Origin: Melioribacter roseus P3M-2
GTDB taxonomy: Bacteria > Bacteroidota > Ignavibacteria > Ignavibacteriales > Melioribacteraceae
Length of the DNA: 64,000 bases
NCBI RefSeq assembly: GCF_000279145.1
Contig: NC_018178.1
Coordinates: 2,021,001-2,085,000 of the forward strand
Direction of reading: 5' to 3'
Shown: piece after piece, positions 54,403 through 62,961 of the stretch
Layout of the letters: every line of letters begins with the position of its first letter
Numbering within the stretch: the first letter of the stretch is position 1
The notes under the pieces: model-generated
Seen by the model: only the letters and a program-made list of their open reading frames with translations
The model's database searches: none
Told to the model about the DNA's origin: nothing
Position numbers and translations under genes: made by a program

Positions 54403-54436
54403 AAGAATCCCGCCTCTGAATGCGGGATTCTTTTTA
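54403..54436. terminator. Bidirectional terminator between the sulfur cluster and rmuC
   Basis: An 11-bp perfect stem, AAGAATCCCGC / GCGGGATTCTT, with an 8-base loop, is followed by TTT on the + strand and preceded by A/T-rich sequence for the - strand. It lies between convergent genes and overlaps the rmuC stop. Confidence 0.88.
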
Positions 54437-55711
54437 CTCCAATAATTTCAAACCTTCGTCGGGCGGCAATTCCTGTACGTCCCTCAATTTGCGTTCTATT
54501 TTCCGCGACGAGCGGGCTGCTTCCTCGATTTTGTTCGAAGCTTCCTGCAGTTTTTTCTGAGTGGCTTCCAGAACCGTACCGAATTTACCGAATTCCGTTT
54601 TTACCGCTCCCAAAATTTTCCATACCTCGCTCGAACGCTTTTCGATTGCCAAAGTTCTGAATCCCATTTGCAAACTGTTTAACAATGCCGTAAGCGTAGT
54701 TGGCCCCGCGATTGTTACGCGGAATTCTCTCTGGAGATTATCGGCAAGTCCGGGCCGTCTCAAAACTTCGGCATAAAGTCCTTCAATCGGCAAAAACATT
54801 ATGGCGAAGTCCGTTGTGTTTGGCGGGTCAAGATATTTATCGGCAATTTTTTTGGCTTCGCTTTTTATTGTATTCTCTATTTTTTTTGATGCATCGTTTA
54901 TTCCTTCAATATCCGCCGCCTCCTGAGCTTCGAGTAATCTTTGATAATCTTCTATGGGGAATTTTGCGTCGATCGGGAGCCATACTGTTTCTTCTTTCGA
55001 GTTGTCTCTGCCCGGTAATTTGATTGCGAATTCTACTTTTTCATTGCTTCCTTTTTTTGTCGAAACATTTTTTTCGTATTGTTCTCGTGTCAAAATCTGG
55101 TCTATTAAGTTTTCAAGTTGGATTTCACCCCACGTGCCTCTGGTTTTAATATTCGTCAATACGTTTTTCAGATCGCCGACGCCTCTGGCTAATTCCTGCA
55201 TGTCGCCAAGTCCTTTATAAACCTGCTCAAGGCGATCGCTTACGAGTTTGAAAGATTCGCTCAACCTTTTTTCGAGCGTGCTTTGCAATTTTTCGTCGAC
55301 CGTCATTCGCATCTCTTCTAGTTTCTTTTCGTTGTTCTGTATTATCTCTTTCAGTTTGTCGTCGACTCTTGATTGCAACGTATCGAATTTTTGTTCGTTG
55401 GTCTGGGTAAGTTGCGACAGCTGCTTGGCGAAAATATCGAGCTGGTCTTTTTGCATCTTTGCAATCTCAAATAATCTTTCGGTTAGATCCCGACTGAAAC
55501 TTTTTATTGAAGAGCTCATCTCTTCGCGTTGCATCCTGAGGCTTTTTGAAATTTCGTCCCTGTTGCGCGCTATTTCGTCTCTGAACGACCTGTCTATCCT
55601 TTCGAGGTCCTCTTTGATCGGTTTGTCTTTTTCTCCCGATAATTTCTTTAATATCAATATGAATAAAATTACGACTGCAATGCCAAACAGAATTAATATT
55701 ATTTCGTTCAT
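54434..55711 (-). CDS. rmuC: DNA recombination protein RmuC
   Basis: A 425-residue RmuC-family protein, proposed in E. coli to limit inversions between short repeats. It has one N-terminal membrane helix (about 4-20, IILILFGIAVVILFILIL), a long coiled coil (about 40-170) and the RmuC nuclease-like core (about 185-370). The core shows TRGTWGEIQLENLIDQIL, WLPIDAKFPIEDYQRL (about 240) and FAIMFLPIEGLYAEVL (about 305). It is one of the few genes on the - strand and is read toward the sulfur cluster terminator. Confidence 0.93.
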   Translation of the reverse strand: MNEIILILFGIAVVILFILILKKLSGEKDKPIKEDLERIDRSFRDEIARNRDEISKSLRMQREEMSSSIKSFSRDLTERLFEIAKMQKDQLDIFAKQLSQLTQTNEQKFDTLQSRVDDKLKEIIQNNEKKLEEMRMTVDEKLQSTLEKRLSESFKLVSDRLEQVYKGLGDMQELARGVGDLKNVLTNIKTRGTWGEIQLENLIDQILTREQYEKNVSTKKGSNEKVEFAIKLPGRDNSKEETVWLPIDAKFPIEDYQRLLEAQEAADIEGINDASKKIENTIKSEAKKIADKYLDPPNTTDFAIMFLPIEGLYAEVLRRPGLADNLQREFRVTIAGPTTLTALLNSLQMGFRTLAIEKRSSEVWKILGAVKTEFGKFGTVLEATQKKLQEASNKIEEAARSSRKIERKLRDVQELPPDEGLKLLE

Positions 55712-55827
55712 TCTTCTTTCCGCTGTTTTGTCATGCGTAACATAAAAAAATTGTCGTTAATATTAAATTATGATGATAACAGACTCAATAATTTTTTAAT
55801 TTTGGAATGTTATTCTGAGGCGCATTG

Positions 55828-58293
55828 ATGAAAAAGTGGAAAAAACATTTAATCGGTTGGACAATATTTCTTATCCTTTTATTGCTCGCAGTCTCTCTCG
55901 TGTCGTATATAATGGTCAAGAGAACTTTGCCTCAATATGACGGGACGGTGACGGACAACAGAATCGGCTCGGAAGCGATCATTTACCGGGACTCGATGGC
56001 AGTTCCGATGATAATTGCCAAAAGCCAGGAAGACGCCGCCTACGCGCTCGGATACCTGCACGCTCAGGAAAGGCTTTTTCAAATGGATATTGCTCGAAGA
56101 GCGGGGGAAGGCAGGCTCAGCGAAATATTCGGCGATAAAACTGCGCCTTTCGATTTAATGTTTCGCACGGTCGGCATTGCCGGGACCGCGTCGGAATCTT
56201 ATAAACGGATCGATACGACTACCAGAAAAATTTTGATTGCTTATTCAAACGGAGTAAATAAATTTATCGATGAAGCCGGAGGGAAATACCCGGTTGAATT
56301 CGGGTTACTCGGTTACGAACCGTATAAATGGAAACCCGAGCATAGCCTTATTATTGCCAAGATGATGGCTTGGGAATTGAATCTTAGCTGGTGGTCGGAT
56401 GTGGCGTTCGCTCATATAATAAAAAAAATCGGGAAAGAAAAAGCGGCGGAGCTTTTACCAGATTATCCCGAAAATGCGCCTTTGATTATCGACGACAGAT
56501 TCAACCGTTTTGCAGAAGCGCCTCTCGAATTGATTAAAACCGACAGGGAATTTAGAAAATTTACGGGCTTTATTGGCACGCATATCGGTTCGAATAGCTG
56601 GGCGGTTTCGGGAAAAAGGTCGGCTACTGGGAAACCGATAATTGCCAACGATCCCCATCTTGCTTTTTCAGCCCCGGGCAAATGGTACTTCGCATTAATA
56701 AGGTCGAAAGAATGGAACGCAGAAGGATTTACTCTGCCGGGACTTCCGTCGATAGTTATCGGGAAAAACAGAAATATTGCATGGGCAATGACTAACGTAA
56801 TGGCCGACGACGCCGATTTTTATATCGAGCAAATCGACACAATCAACAACCGTTATTTTGTAGACGGTCAATGGAAAAATCTCGACGTTAGAACCGACTC
56901 GATTTACATAAAAAACAAAGGCTACCATAAATTTGTAATTAGGCATACGCATCGAGGACCGATAATTTCCGGCATTCATCCGTATCGTCTCATAAACAAA
57001 AAATCGGAAAATTTACAGATAAGCATGAGATGGACAGGGAATGATTTTACGAACGAACTGCTCTCTTCCTTCTTACTCAACAGGGCGAACAATTGGCGGG
57101 AATTTTTGGCCGCGTTGAAATACTTTAATGTGCCGGGACAGAATTTTATTTATGCAGATAAGGAAGGCAACATCGGATACGTTTGCGCCGCTTTATTGCC
57201 CGCGCGCAATAATGCCAGCCCTACATTAATTTACGACGGAACAACCACGAATTCCGACTGGAAGGGATATGTGCCGTACGATATGATGCCCAAACTTTTT
57301 AATCCCGAAAAAGGATACATTGCATCCGCAAATAATAAAACAATAAAAACTTTTCCTTATCACATCTCGAATATCTGGGAGCCGTCTTCTCGTATTGAAC
57401 GTATTACGCAGCTTCTGAATTCCAGAGGGCTGCATACGCCGGACGACTTTAGAAACTATCAAACGGATTTCGTCTCGCCTTATGCAAGGTTCCTTACCGA
57501 AAATTTATTGAAAGGTTTCGAAAACGTAAAAATTAAAGACGCAAATCTGGAGCTTGTTCTCGAACTGTTACGTAACTGGGACTATAACATGAAAGCCGGC
57601 AGTCAAACCCCGTCAATCTATTCCGCTTTTCTCTATTTCCTTATTAAAAATACTTTTGAAGACGAACTAGGTCCCGATTTAATAAAAGAGTATGTAATAC
57701 TTGCCAACGTACCTTACAGAAAAATTTACGAGTTGCTGGGAGAAGATAGTAATCCTTTATTTGACGACGTTACGACGCCACGAAAAGAAAATAAGAACGA
57801 TATATTAAGGAAAAGTCTTGTAGACGCGTTGAGCTACCTTGAAATAAATTACGGTAAAAATCCGGTTGATTGGCAATGGGGTAAAATTCACAGCGTTACT
57901 TTCAAGCATATGTTCCATGGAATTTCTTCCCTTGCAGACAAATTAATTGACATCGGGCCGTTCCCAATAGGAGGCGACGGCACCACCGTCTTCAATACGG
58001 AATATTCTTTTGTAACATTGTTCGACAAAGGAGACACAGAATACATAAATAAAGAGAAACCGTTTGAAAATATCCTGGGACCTTCAATGAGATACATATA
58101 CGATTTCGCTAATCCCGACTATATTAAATTTATTATGCCGACGGGACAATCGGGAAACTTTATCAGTCCGCATTACAGGGACATGACGGAAATGTGGCTC
58201 GACGGTAAATATCATGTCGTTCCGCTGAATGAAGATGAATTCAAAGAAAAATCTGTCCATAAGTTAGTTTTGAAAACGAAGGAAACAAATTAG
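55828..58293 (+). CDS. Penicillin acylase-family N-terminal-nucleophile hydrolase
   Basis: An Ntn-hydrolase precursor of 821 residues with an N-terminal signal anchor (about 10-30). It is processed in relatives into alpha and beta chains. The new N-terminus is the Ser of GSNSWAVSG (about 254), the conserved cut site. Substrate-pocket segments include ANDPHLAFSAPGKWYF (about 273) and WAMTNVMADDADFY. Family members cleave amide bonds of N-acyl amino acids, homoserine lactones or penicillins, and the substrate here is unknown. It is a single-gene unit diverging from rmuC. The start is ATG with GAGG upstream, preferred over a TTG one codon before. Confidence 0.92.
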   Translation: MKKWKKHLIGWTIFLILLLLAVSLVSYIMVKRTLPQYDGTVTDNRIGSEAIIYRDSMAVPMIIAKSQEDAAYALGYLHAQERLFQMDIARRAGEGRLSEIFGDKTAPFDLMFRTVGIAGTASESYKRIDTTTRKILIAYSNGVNKFIDEAGGKYPVEFGLLGYEPYKWKPEHSLIIAKMMAWELNLSWWSDVAFAHIIKKIGKEKAAELLPDYPENAPLIIDDRFNRFAEAPLELIKTDREFRKFTGFIGTHIGSNSWAVSGKRSATGKPIIANDPHLAFSAPGKWYFALIRSKEWNAEGFTLPGLPSIVIGKNRNIAWAMTNVMADDADFYIEQIDTINNRYFVDGQWKNLDVRTDSIYIKNKGYHKFVIRHTHRGPIISGIHPYRLINKKSENLQISMRWTGNDFTNELLSSFLLNRANNWREFLAALKYFNVPGQNFIYADKEGNIGYVCAALLPARNNASPTLIYDGTTTNSDWKGYVPYDMMPKLFNPEKGYIASANNKTIKTFPYHISNIWEPSSRIERITQLLNSRGLHTPDDFRNYQTDFVSPYARFLTENLLKGFENVKIKDANLELVLELLRNWDYNMKAGSQTPSIYSAFLYFLIKNTFEDELGPDLIKEYVILANVPYRKIYELLGEDSNPLFDDVTTPRKENKNDILRKSLVDALSYLEINYGKNPVDWQWGKIHSVTFKHMFHGISSLADKLIDIGPFPIGGDGTTVFNTEYSFVTLFDKGDTEYINKEKPFENILGPSMRYIYDFANPDYIKFIMPTGQSGNFISPHYRDMTEMWLDGKYHVVPLNEDEFKEKSVHKLVLKTKETN

Positions 58294-58350
58294 CTGATAT
58301 AATTAGTATGAAAAATAGTAAATTTGTTAAAACAAATTAATCGGGATAAA

Positions 58351-59304
58351 ATGAAAGTAATAGAGCATCTGGAAAAGTCAAACGACACATTGATCAGCTT
58401 TGAAATCATTCCGCCCAAAAGAGGCGGAGACATAAAAGAATTGTTAAATGTTCTCGACGACATCGTAAAATACAATCCGCCTTTTATCGACATTACAAGC
58501 CACCCCGCGGAAGTGGTTTACGAAGAGACCCCCGGCGGCGAAATTAAAATGAAAGTTAAGAGGAAAAGACCCGGCACGCTTGGAATCTGCGCTCTTATTC
58601 AGAATAAATACAATATAGATGCAGTGCCGCACGTGCTCTGCACCGGATTTACTAAGGAAGAAACCGAGGACTTTTTAATCGAATTGCATTACTTACAAAT
58701 CGACAATGTTTTGGCAATAAGGGGCGACGACAACGGCTTCAGAAAACCGTTGAAATTCGGACGAAGCGTTAACGAATACGCTGTCGATTTGATTAAACAA
58801 ATCAACGATTTGAATAAAGGTAAATACCTCGAAGACGGTTTGCTCGACGCCGAACCGATGGATTTTTGCATCGGCACAAGCGGGTATCCCGAAAAACATT
58901 TCGAAGCGCCGAATCTCATTTCGGACATTAAATACACAAAGGCAAAAATTGACGCCGGCGCTTCTTACATCGTTACTCAAATGTTCTATGACAACAAATA
59001 TTATTTCGACTATGTAAAACTTTGCCGCCAGGAAGGCATTGACGCGCCGATTATTCCGGGCTTGAAAATAATTACGTCTAAAAAACACGCTTACACTTTG
59101 CCGAAAAACTTTTTTATCGACATACCCACCGAATTGGCGGACGAACTCGAAGCTGCAAAACCCGAACACGCTTTGGATATAGGCATCAATTGGGCATACA
59201 AACAGGTGGAAGAATTACTCAACAACAATGTTCCCGCTATTCATTTCTATATAATGCAGAATTCCCGGCCGATAAAATTGCTTATGAAAAAATTAGGGTA
59301 CTGA
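58351..59304 (+). CDS. metF: Methylenetetrahydrofolate reductase
   Basis: A flavin-dependent reductase that turns 5,10-methylene-THF into 5-methyl-THF for methionine synthesis, 317 residues. It opens with the catalytic Glu in SFEIIPPKRGG (about residue 20), then has the HVLCTGF and LAIRGDD (about 128) FAD-binding segments, and TQMFYDN (about 215). A start 27 bp upstream is possible but has no ribosome-binding site. The flanking genes are unrelated to methionine synthesis. Confidence 0.95.
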   Translation: MKVIEHLEKSNDTLISFEIIPPKRGGDIKELLNVLDDIVKYNPPFIDITSHPAEVVYEETPGGEIKMKVKRKRPGTLGICALIQNKYNIDAVPHVLCTGFTKEETEDFLIELHYLQIDNVLAIRGDDNGFRKPLKFGRSVNEYAVDLIKQINDLNKGKYLEDGLLDAEPMDFCIGTSGYPEKHFEAPNLISDIKYTKAKIDAGASYIVTQMFYDNKYYFDYVKLCRQEGIDAPIIPGLKIITSKKHAYTLPKNFFIDIPTELADELEAAKPEHALDIGINWAYKQVEELLNNNVPAIHFYIMQNSRPIKLLMKKLGY

Positions 59305-59305
59305 G

Positions 59306-60304
59306 ATGGCAACGCCGAAAAATATTAATCTGAAAGTGCCTTTACCCCGCAAGCTGAAATGGGGCGTCGCAGGATGCGGATATTTTCTGGAAAATGTTTT
59401 TCTGCCCTCGCTCCAATTAGTTAAACGAAGCCGACTAATATCGGTATACAGTCATGACCCTAAACGCGCTCACGAGATTGCCTCCAAATTCGGAGCTCCG
59501 AATTTTTATGACGATTATCGGGCATTCTTAAATTCCGGTATCGACGCGGTCTATATATCGAGTAAGAATAACGACCATTATTATCAGGTAATCGAAGCCG
59601 CAAAAGCGGGCAAACATGTTTTTTGTGAAAGGCCGATTGCTCTTAATTCAGCGCAAGCCGAAGAGATGGTAAGAATTTGTAAAGAAAATAACGTTCAATT
59701 TGCAATAAATCACATACATCGTTTCCATCCGCTGATAATAAAAGTAAAGGAGCTAATAGACAAAAATATATTGGGTAAGCTGGTTGCCATCAATGCTTCG
59801 TATCATATCGATATGCCGCCCGCGGATAATTTCAGATTTAAAAAAGAATTGAGCGGAGGAGGCGTATTGAGAGACACCGGGGCTATTGTAGTCGATTTAA
59901 TGCGTTATTTCGGCGGCGAAGTATCCGAAGTAAAAGGATTTATGGATAACGTTATTTACAAGAGCGAAGTAGACGATTTTGCCGCTGCCATTATTAAATT
60001 TATCAATGGCGGTTACGGTTTGTTTAATGTTTCTTACGATACAAAGAAACCCTTTATCCGGCTCGATATCATAGGATTCAACGGTTCAATTAATATCGAA
60101 AGTAAAATAGACAAGCGAAATTTTATAACTAAAATTACAATCGACCTGAAAGGCGAGGCTAAAATGGTGTTCAGAAAAAAATTCAACAAAATAGCTTTTG
60201 TTATCAGGTCGGTCCAAAAATCATTTTTACAAAATAAAATTCCGGTAGTTAGCGGCGAAGACGGTTTGAATAATATTCGTTTGATTGAAAAGATTGAAGG
60301 CTGA
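59306..60304 (+). CDS. Gfo/Idh/MocA-family oxidoreductase
   Basis: An NAD(P)-dependent sugar-type dehydrogenase, 332 residues. The Rossmann GVAGCGYFLENVFLP (about 20-34) is followed by the KHVFCERPI motif (about 107), a CEKP variant with Arg for Lys at the usual catalytic lysine position. The second domain has INHIHRFHPL (about 134-143), GGGVLRDTGAIVVDLMRYF and a C-terminal sheet. The CERP change may mean altered catalysis. Substrate is unknown; it starts 1 bp after metF. Confidence 0.88.
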   Translation: MATPKNINLKVPLPRKLKWGVAGCGYFLENVFLPSLQLVKRSRLISVYSHDPKRAHEIASKFGAPNFYDDYRAFLNSGIDAVYISSKNNDHYYQVIEAAKAGKHVFCERPIALNSAQAEEMVRICKENNVQFAINHIHRFHPLIIKVKELIDKNILGKLVAINASYHIDMPPADNFRFKKELSGGGVLRDTGAIVVDLMRYFGGEVSEVKGFMDNVIYKSEVDDFAAAIIKFINGGYGLFNVSYDTKKPFIRLDIIGFNGSINIESKIDKRNFITKITIDLKGEAKMVFRKKFNKIAFVIRSVQKSFLQNKIPVVSGEDGLNNIRLIEKIEG

Positions 60305-60381
60305 TTTATTAGACTGACCGTATTCAATTATCAATTTCTCTACGAAAGTATTTTATCTATGATATAAATTGGTTACGCTCT

Positions 60382-61386
60382 ATGCAAAATTCTGAAATTA
60401 ATGTAGCTCTCCTGGTCGGCGGCGTGTCGTCCGAAAGAAAAGTTTCTAAAGCAACCGGAAAATCGATCTATTCCGCGCTGAAGAATCTCAATTATAATGT
60501 AACGGTAATCGATCCGGCATACGGTTTGTCGCAGCCTGAAGATGTGGAATTGTTTTTCGGAGCGGATGACATCTTCCCTTTATCCGCGCGGAATTATATA
60601 GATATCATAAATTCCGCCTTGTTTGACGATGTCGATGTGGCATTTCTGGCTTTGCATGGCAAATGGGGTGAAGACGGTCGAATTCAATCCTTGCTCGAAA
60701 TGCGAAATCTCAAATACACTGGCTCCGGTGTTTTGTCAAGCTCGCTGGCAATGAATAAGTTCATGACTAAAATTATGTTTCAACATTACGACGTAAAAAC
60801 TCCTCGATGGTTTATCGTATCACGCGACGGTAACGACACGGATTTAATTAAAAAGAAAATCGAAAAGTTTTTCGGATTCCCGTGCGTAATAAAACCTAAC
60901 GACGAGGGCTCAACAGTCGGGATCTCAATATGCCGCGAGCCCGATTCTCTCGCAGTAGCTGTCGAGCGCGCTTTCGAGTATTCGGAGAACGTTTTAATCG
61001 AAGAATTTATACCGGGCAGGGAAATCACCGTCGGCATCCTCGAAAACAGGGCGCTGCCGGCGCTCGAAATTATTCCTCGTTCAGGATTTTATGATTACGA
61101 ATCGAAATATACTTCAGGAAAAAGCGACTATATCGTTCCGGCTGAAATTCCCGAAAATGTAGCGCGGCACATACAGTCGCAAGCTCTACTTGCGTATAAC
61201 TCGGTCGGATGCAGACAATACGCAAGAATCGATTTCAGAATGACCGGGGATTTTAAGTCCTACTGCCTTGAGGTCAATACATTGCCGGGCATGACTTCCA
61301 CAAGTTTGTTTCCCAAAATGGCAAATGCCGTAGGAATTTCATTCGAAGAATTAATCGACAGAATCGTTAAGTCGGCATTAAAATGA
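60382..61386 (+). CDS. ddl: D-alanine-D-alanine ligase
   Basis: An ATP-grasp ligase that joins two D-alanines for peptidoglycan, 334 residues. Features are LVGGVSSERKVSKATG at the N-terminus, ALHGKWGEDGRIQ (about 93), the central CVIKPNDEGSTVGI (about 172) and EEFIPGREITVGIL (about 212), and the C-terminal EVNTLPGMTSTSLFPKMA (about 297-314) carrying Mg2+ ligands. Overlaps the FtsB-like gene by 4 bp (ATGA). Confidence 0.96.
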   Translation: MQNSEINVALLVGGVSSERKVSKATGKSIYSALKNLNYNVTVIDPAYGLSQPEDVELFFGADDIFPLSARNYIDIINSALFDDVDVAFLALHGKWGEDGRIQSLLEMRNLKYTGSGVLSSSLAMNKFMTKIMFQHYDVKTPRWFIVSRDGNDTDLIKKKIEKFFGFPCVIKPNDEGSTVGISICREPDSLAVAVERAFEYSENVLIEEFIPGREITVGILENRALPALEIIPRSGFYDYESKYTSGKSDYIVPAEIPENVARHIQSQALLAYNSVGCRQYARIDFRMTGDFKSYCLEVNTLPGMTSTSLFPKMANAVGISFEELIDRIVKSALK

Positions 61387-61676
61387 ACAAGTATAAAAGT
61401 AAGCTTATAAATTTCCTTGTTTTTTTCCTTTTTCTGTCGGCTTTTTTTTATTTGTTGTTCAATGAAAACGGAATAGTAAAATATATGAAATTAAGAGGCG
61501 AGATTAACGAGCTGGACAATAAAATCCGTAATGCCGAAAAAACTTTGTACGATTTGCAGAAAGAAATAGATTCATTAAAGTACAGCCTCCGAACGATTGA
61601 AAAAGTAGCCCGCGAAAAATATCATATGTATAAACCTTACGAACAGGAAATATTAATAGAAGAAGATGAAAAATAA
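61383..61676 (+). CDS. FtsB/DivIC-like septum protein
   Basis: A small bitopic membrane protein, 97 residues. One helix (about 9-24, INFLVFFLFLSAFFYLLF) precedes a coiled coil (about 36-72) rich in Leu, Glu and Lys, and then the conserved EKVAREKYHMYKPYEQ segment (about 76). This is the DivIC/FtsB pattern, which links FtsL and FtsQ at the septum in relatives. Overlaps ddl by 4 bp and rarA by 11 bp, so the three are probably coupled. Confidence 0.86.
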   Translation: MNKYKSKLINFLVFFLFLSAFFYLLFNENGIVKYMKLRGEINELDNKIRNAEKTLYDLQKEIDSLKYSLRTIEKVAREKYHMYKPYEQEILIEEDEK

Positions 61677-62961
61677 AAGGGAGATACCGAGGATACCGCT
61701 GCCTGAAAGAATACGTCCCCAAAGTCTGGATGAATTTATCGGTCAGGAACATCTAGTCGGAAAGAATAAACCGATTAGAGTAATGATTGAAAATAAGATT
61801 CCGGGGTCGTTGATTTTGTGGGGACCGCCGGGCACGGGCAAAACGACCCTGGCGGTAATACTGGCGGAAGCTACGAATTCGGAATTCTTCCAGCTCAATG
61901 CCGTATCTTCGGGAGTCAAAGATTTGCGTCAGGTAATCGAAAAGGCAAAAGAGAATTTTCTCTATAATAGAAACACCTTGTTGTTTATTGACGAAATACA
62001 CAGGTACAACAAATCCCAGCAGGACGCTCTGCTTTCATCGGTGGAAAAAGGCGAGATTACTTTGATCGGCGCAACCACCGAAAATCCCTCCTTTGAAATT
62101 ATACCGCCTTTGAGGTCGCGATTGAGAATCTTCGTGCTCAACGAGTTGAGTAAAGAAGATTTGATTAAAATTCTCAACAGAGCGGTCGAGAAAGATGAAT
62201 TCCTGTCGTCGCTAAAAATTAAGATTGAAAATCCCGACTACTTGATAATTGCATCCGGCGGCGACGCCCGTATGATGCTTAATATTTTGGAAGCTGCCGT
62301 ATTACACGAGATCGACAATGAAGAAATTGTGATTACAAAATCTCTTATAGAAAATGTTCTACAAAAGAAAAACATCATATACGATAAATCTGGCGAGGAA
62401 CATTACAATTTAATATCGGCATTTATAAAAAGCATACGAGGCTCGGACCCCGACGCTGCGGTCTACTGGCTGGCGCGTATGCTCGAGGGCGGGGAAGACC
62501 CGCTTTTTATTGCCAGAAGGATGGTTATTCTTGCAGCCGAGGATATCGGCAACGCCATGCCGAATGCATTGATATTGGCGGAAGCCGCATTCGAAGCCTG
62601 CCATAAAATTGGAATGCCCGAAGCTAGAATTATTCTGTCGCAATGCGCTACTTATTTGGCCTCGGCTCCTAAAAGCAACGCCGCATATTTGGCGATTCAG
62701 GAAGCTCAAAGAGATGTAAAAAATCTTCCTCTCTACCCCGTACCTTTCCATTTGAGGAACGCCCCGACGAAATTGATGAAAAATCTCGGTTACGGAAAAG
62801 AATATAAATATCCGCATGACTACCCGGCTCATTTCATCGAAGAAAATTATCTGCCCGAGGAGATGAAAGGAAAGCAGTATTATCGTCCCACGGAAAACGG
62901 TTTGGAAAAAAACTTGAAAGAGAGATTAAGTTCGATCTGGAAAAAACTAAAAAAATATTAG
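61666..62961 (+). CDS. rarA: Replication-associated recombination protein A (AAA ATPase)
   Basis: A RarA/MgsA/WRNIP1-type AAA+ ATPase acting at stalled replication forks, 431 residues. It has RIRPQSLDEFIGQEHLVG, Walker A WGPPGTGKTTL (about 45-55), Walker B LLFIDEIHRYNKSQQDALL (about 105), sensor GATTENPSFE (about 130) and the C-terminal domain with ARMLEGGEDPLFIARRMVILAAEDIGNA (about 267-294). Its stop overlaps the convergent dprA stop by 4 bp, with no terminator visible between them. Confidence 0.95.
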   Translation: MKNKREIPRIPLPERIRPQSLDEFIGQEHLVGKNKPIRVMIENKIPGSLILWGPPGTGKTTLAVILAEATNSEFFQLNAVSSGVKDLRQVIEKAKENFLYNRNTLLFIDEIHRYNKSQQDALLSSVEKGEITLIGATTENPSFEIIPPLRSRLRIFVLNELSKEDLIKILNRAVEKDEFLSSLKIKIENPDYLIIASGGDARMMLNILEAAVLHEIDNEEIVITKSLIENVLQKKNIIYDKSGEEHYNLISAFIKSIRGSDPDAAVYWLARMLEGGEDPLFIARRMVILAAEDIGNAMPNALILAEAAFEACHKIGMPEARIILSQCATYLASAPKSNAAYLAIQEAQRDVKNLPLYPVPFHLRNAPTKLMKNLGYGKEYKYPHDYPAHFIEENYLPEEMKGKQYYRPTENGLEKNLKERLSSIWKKLKKY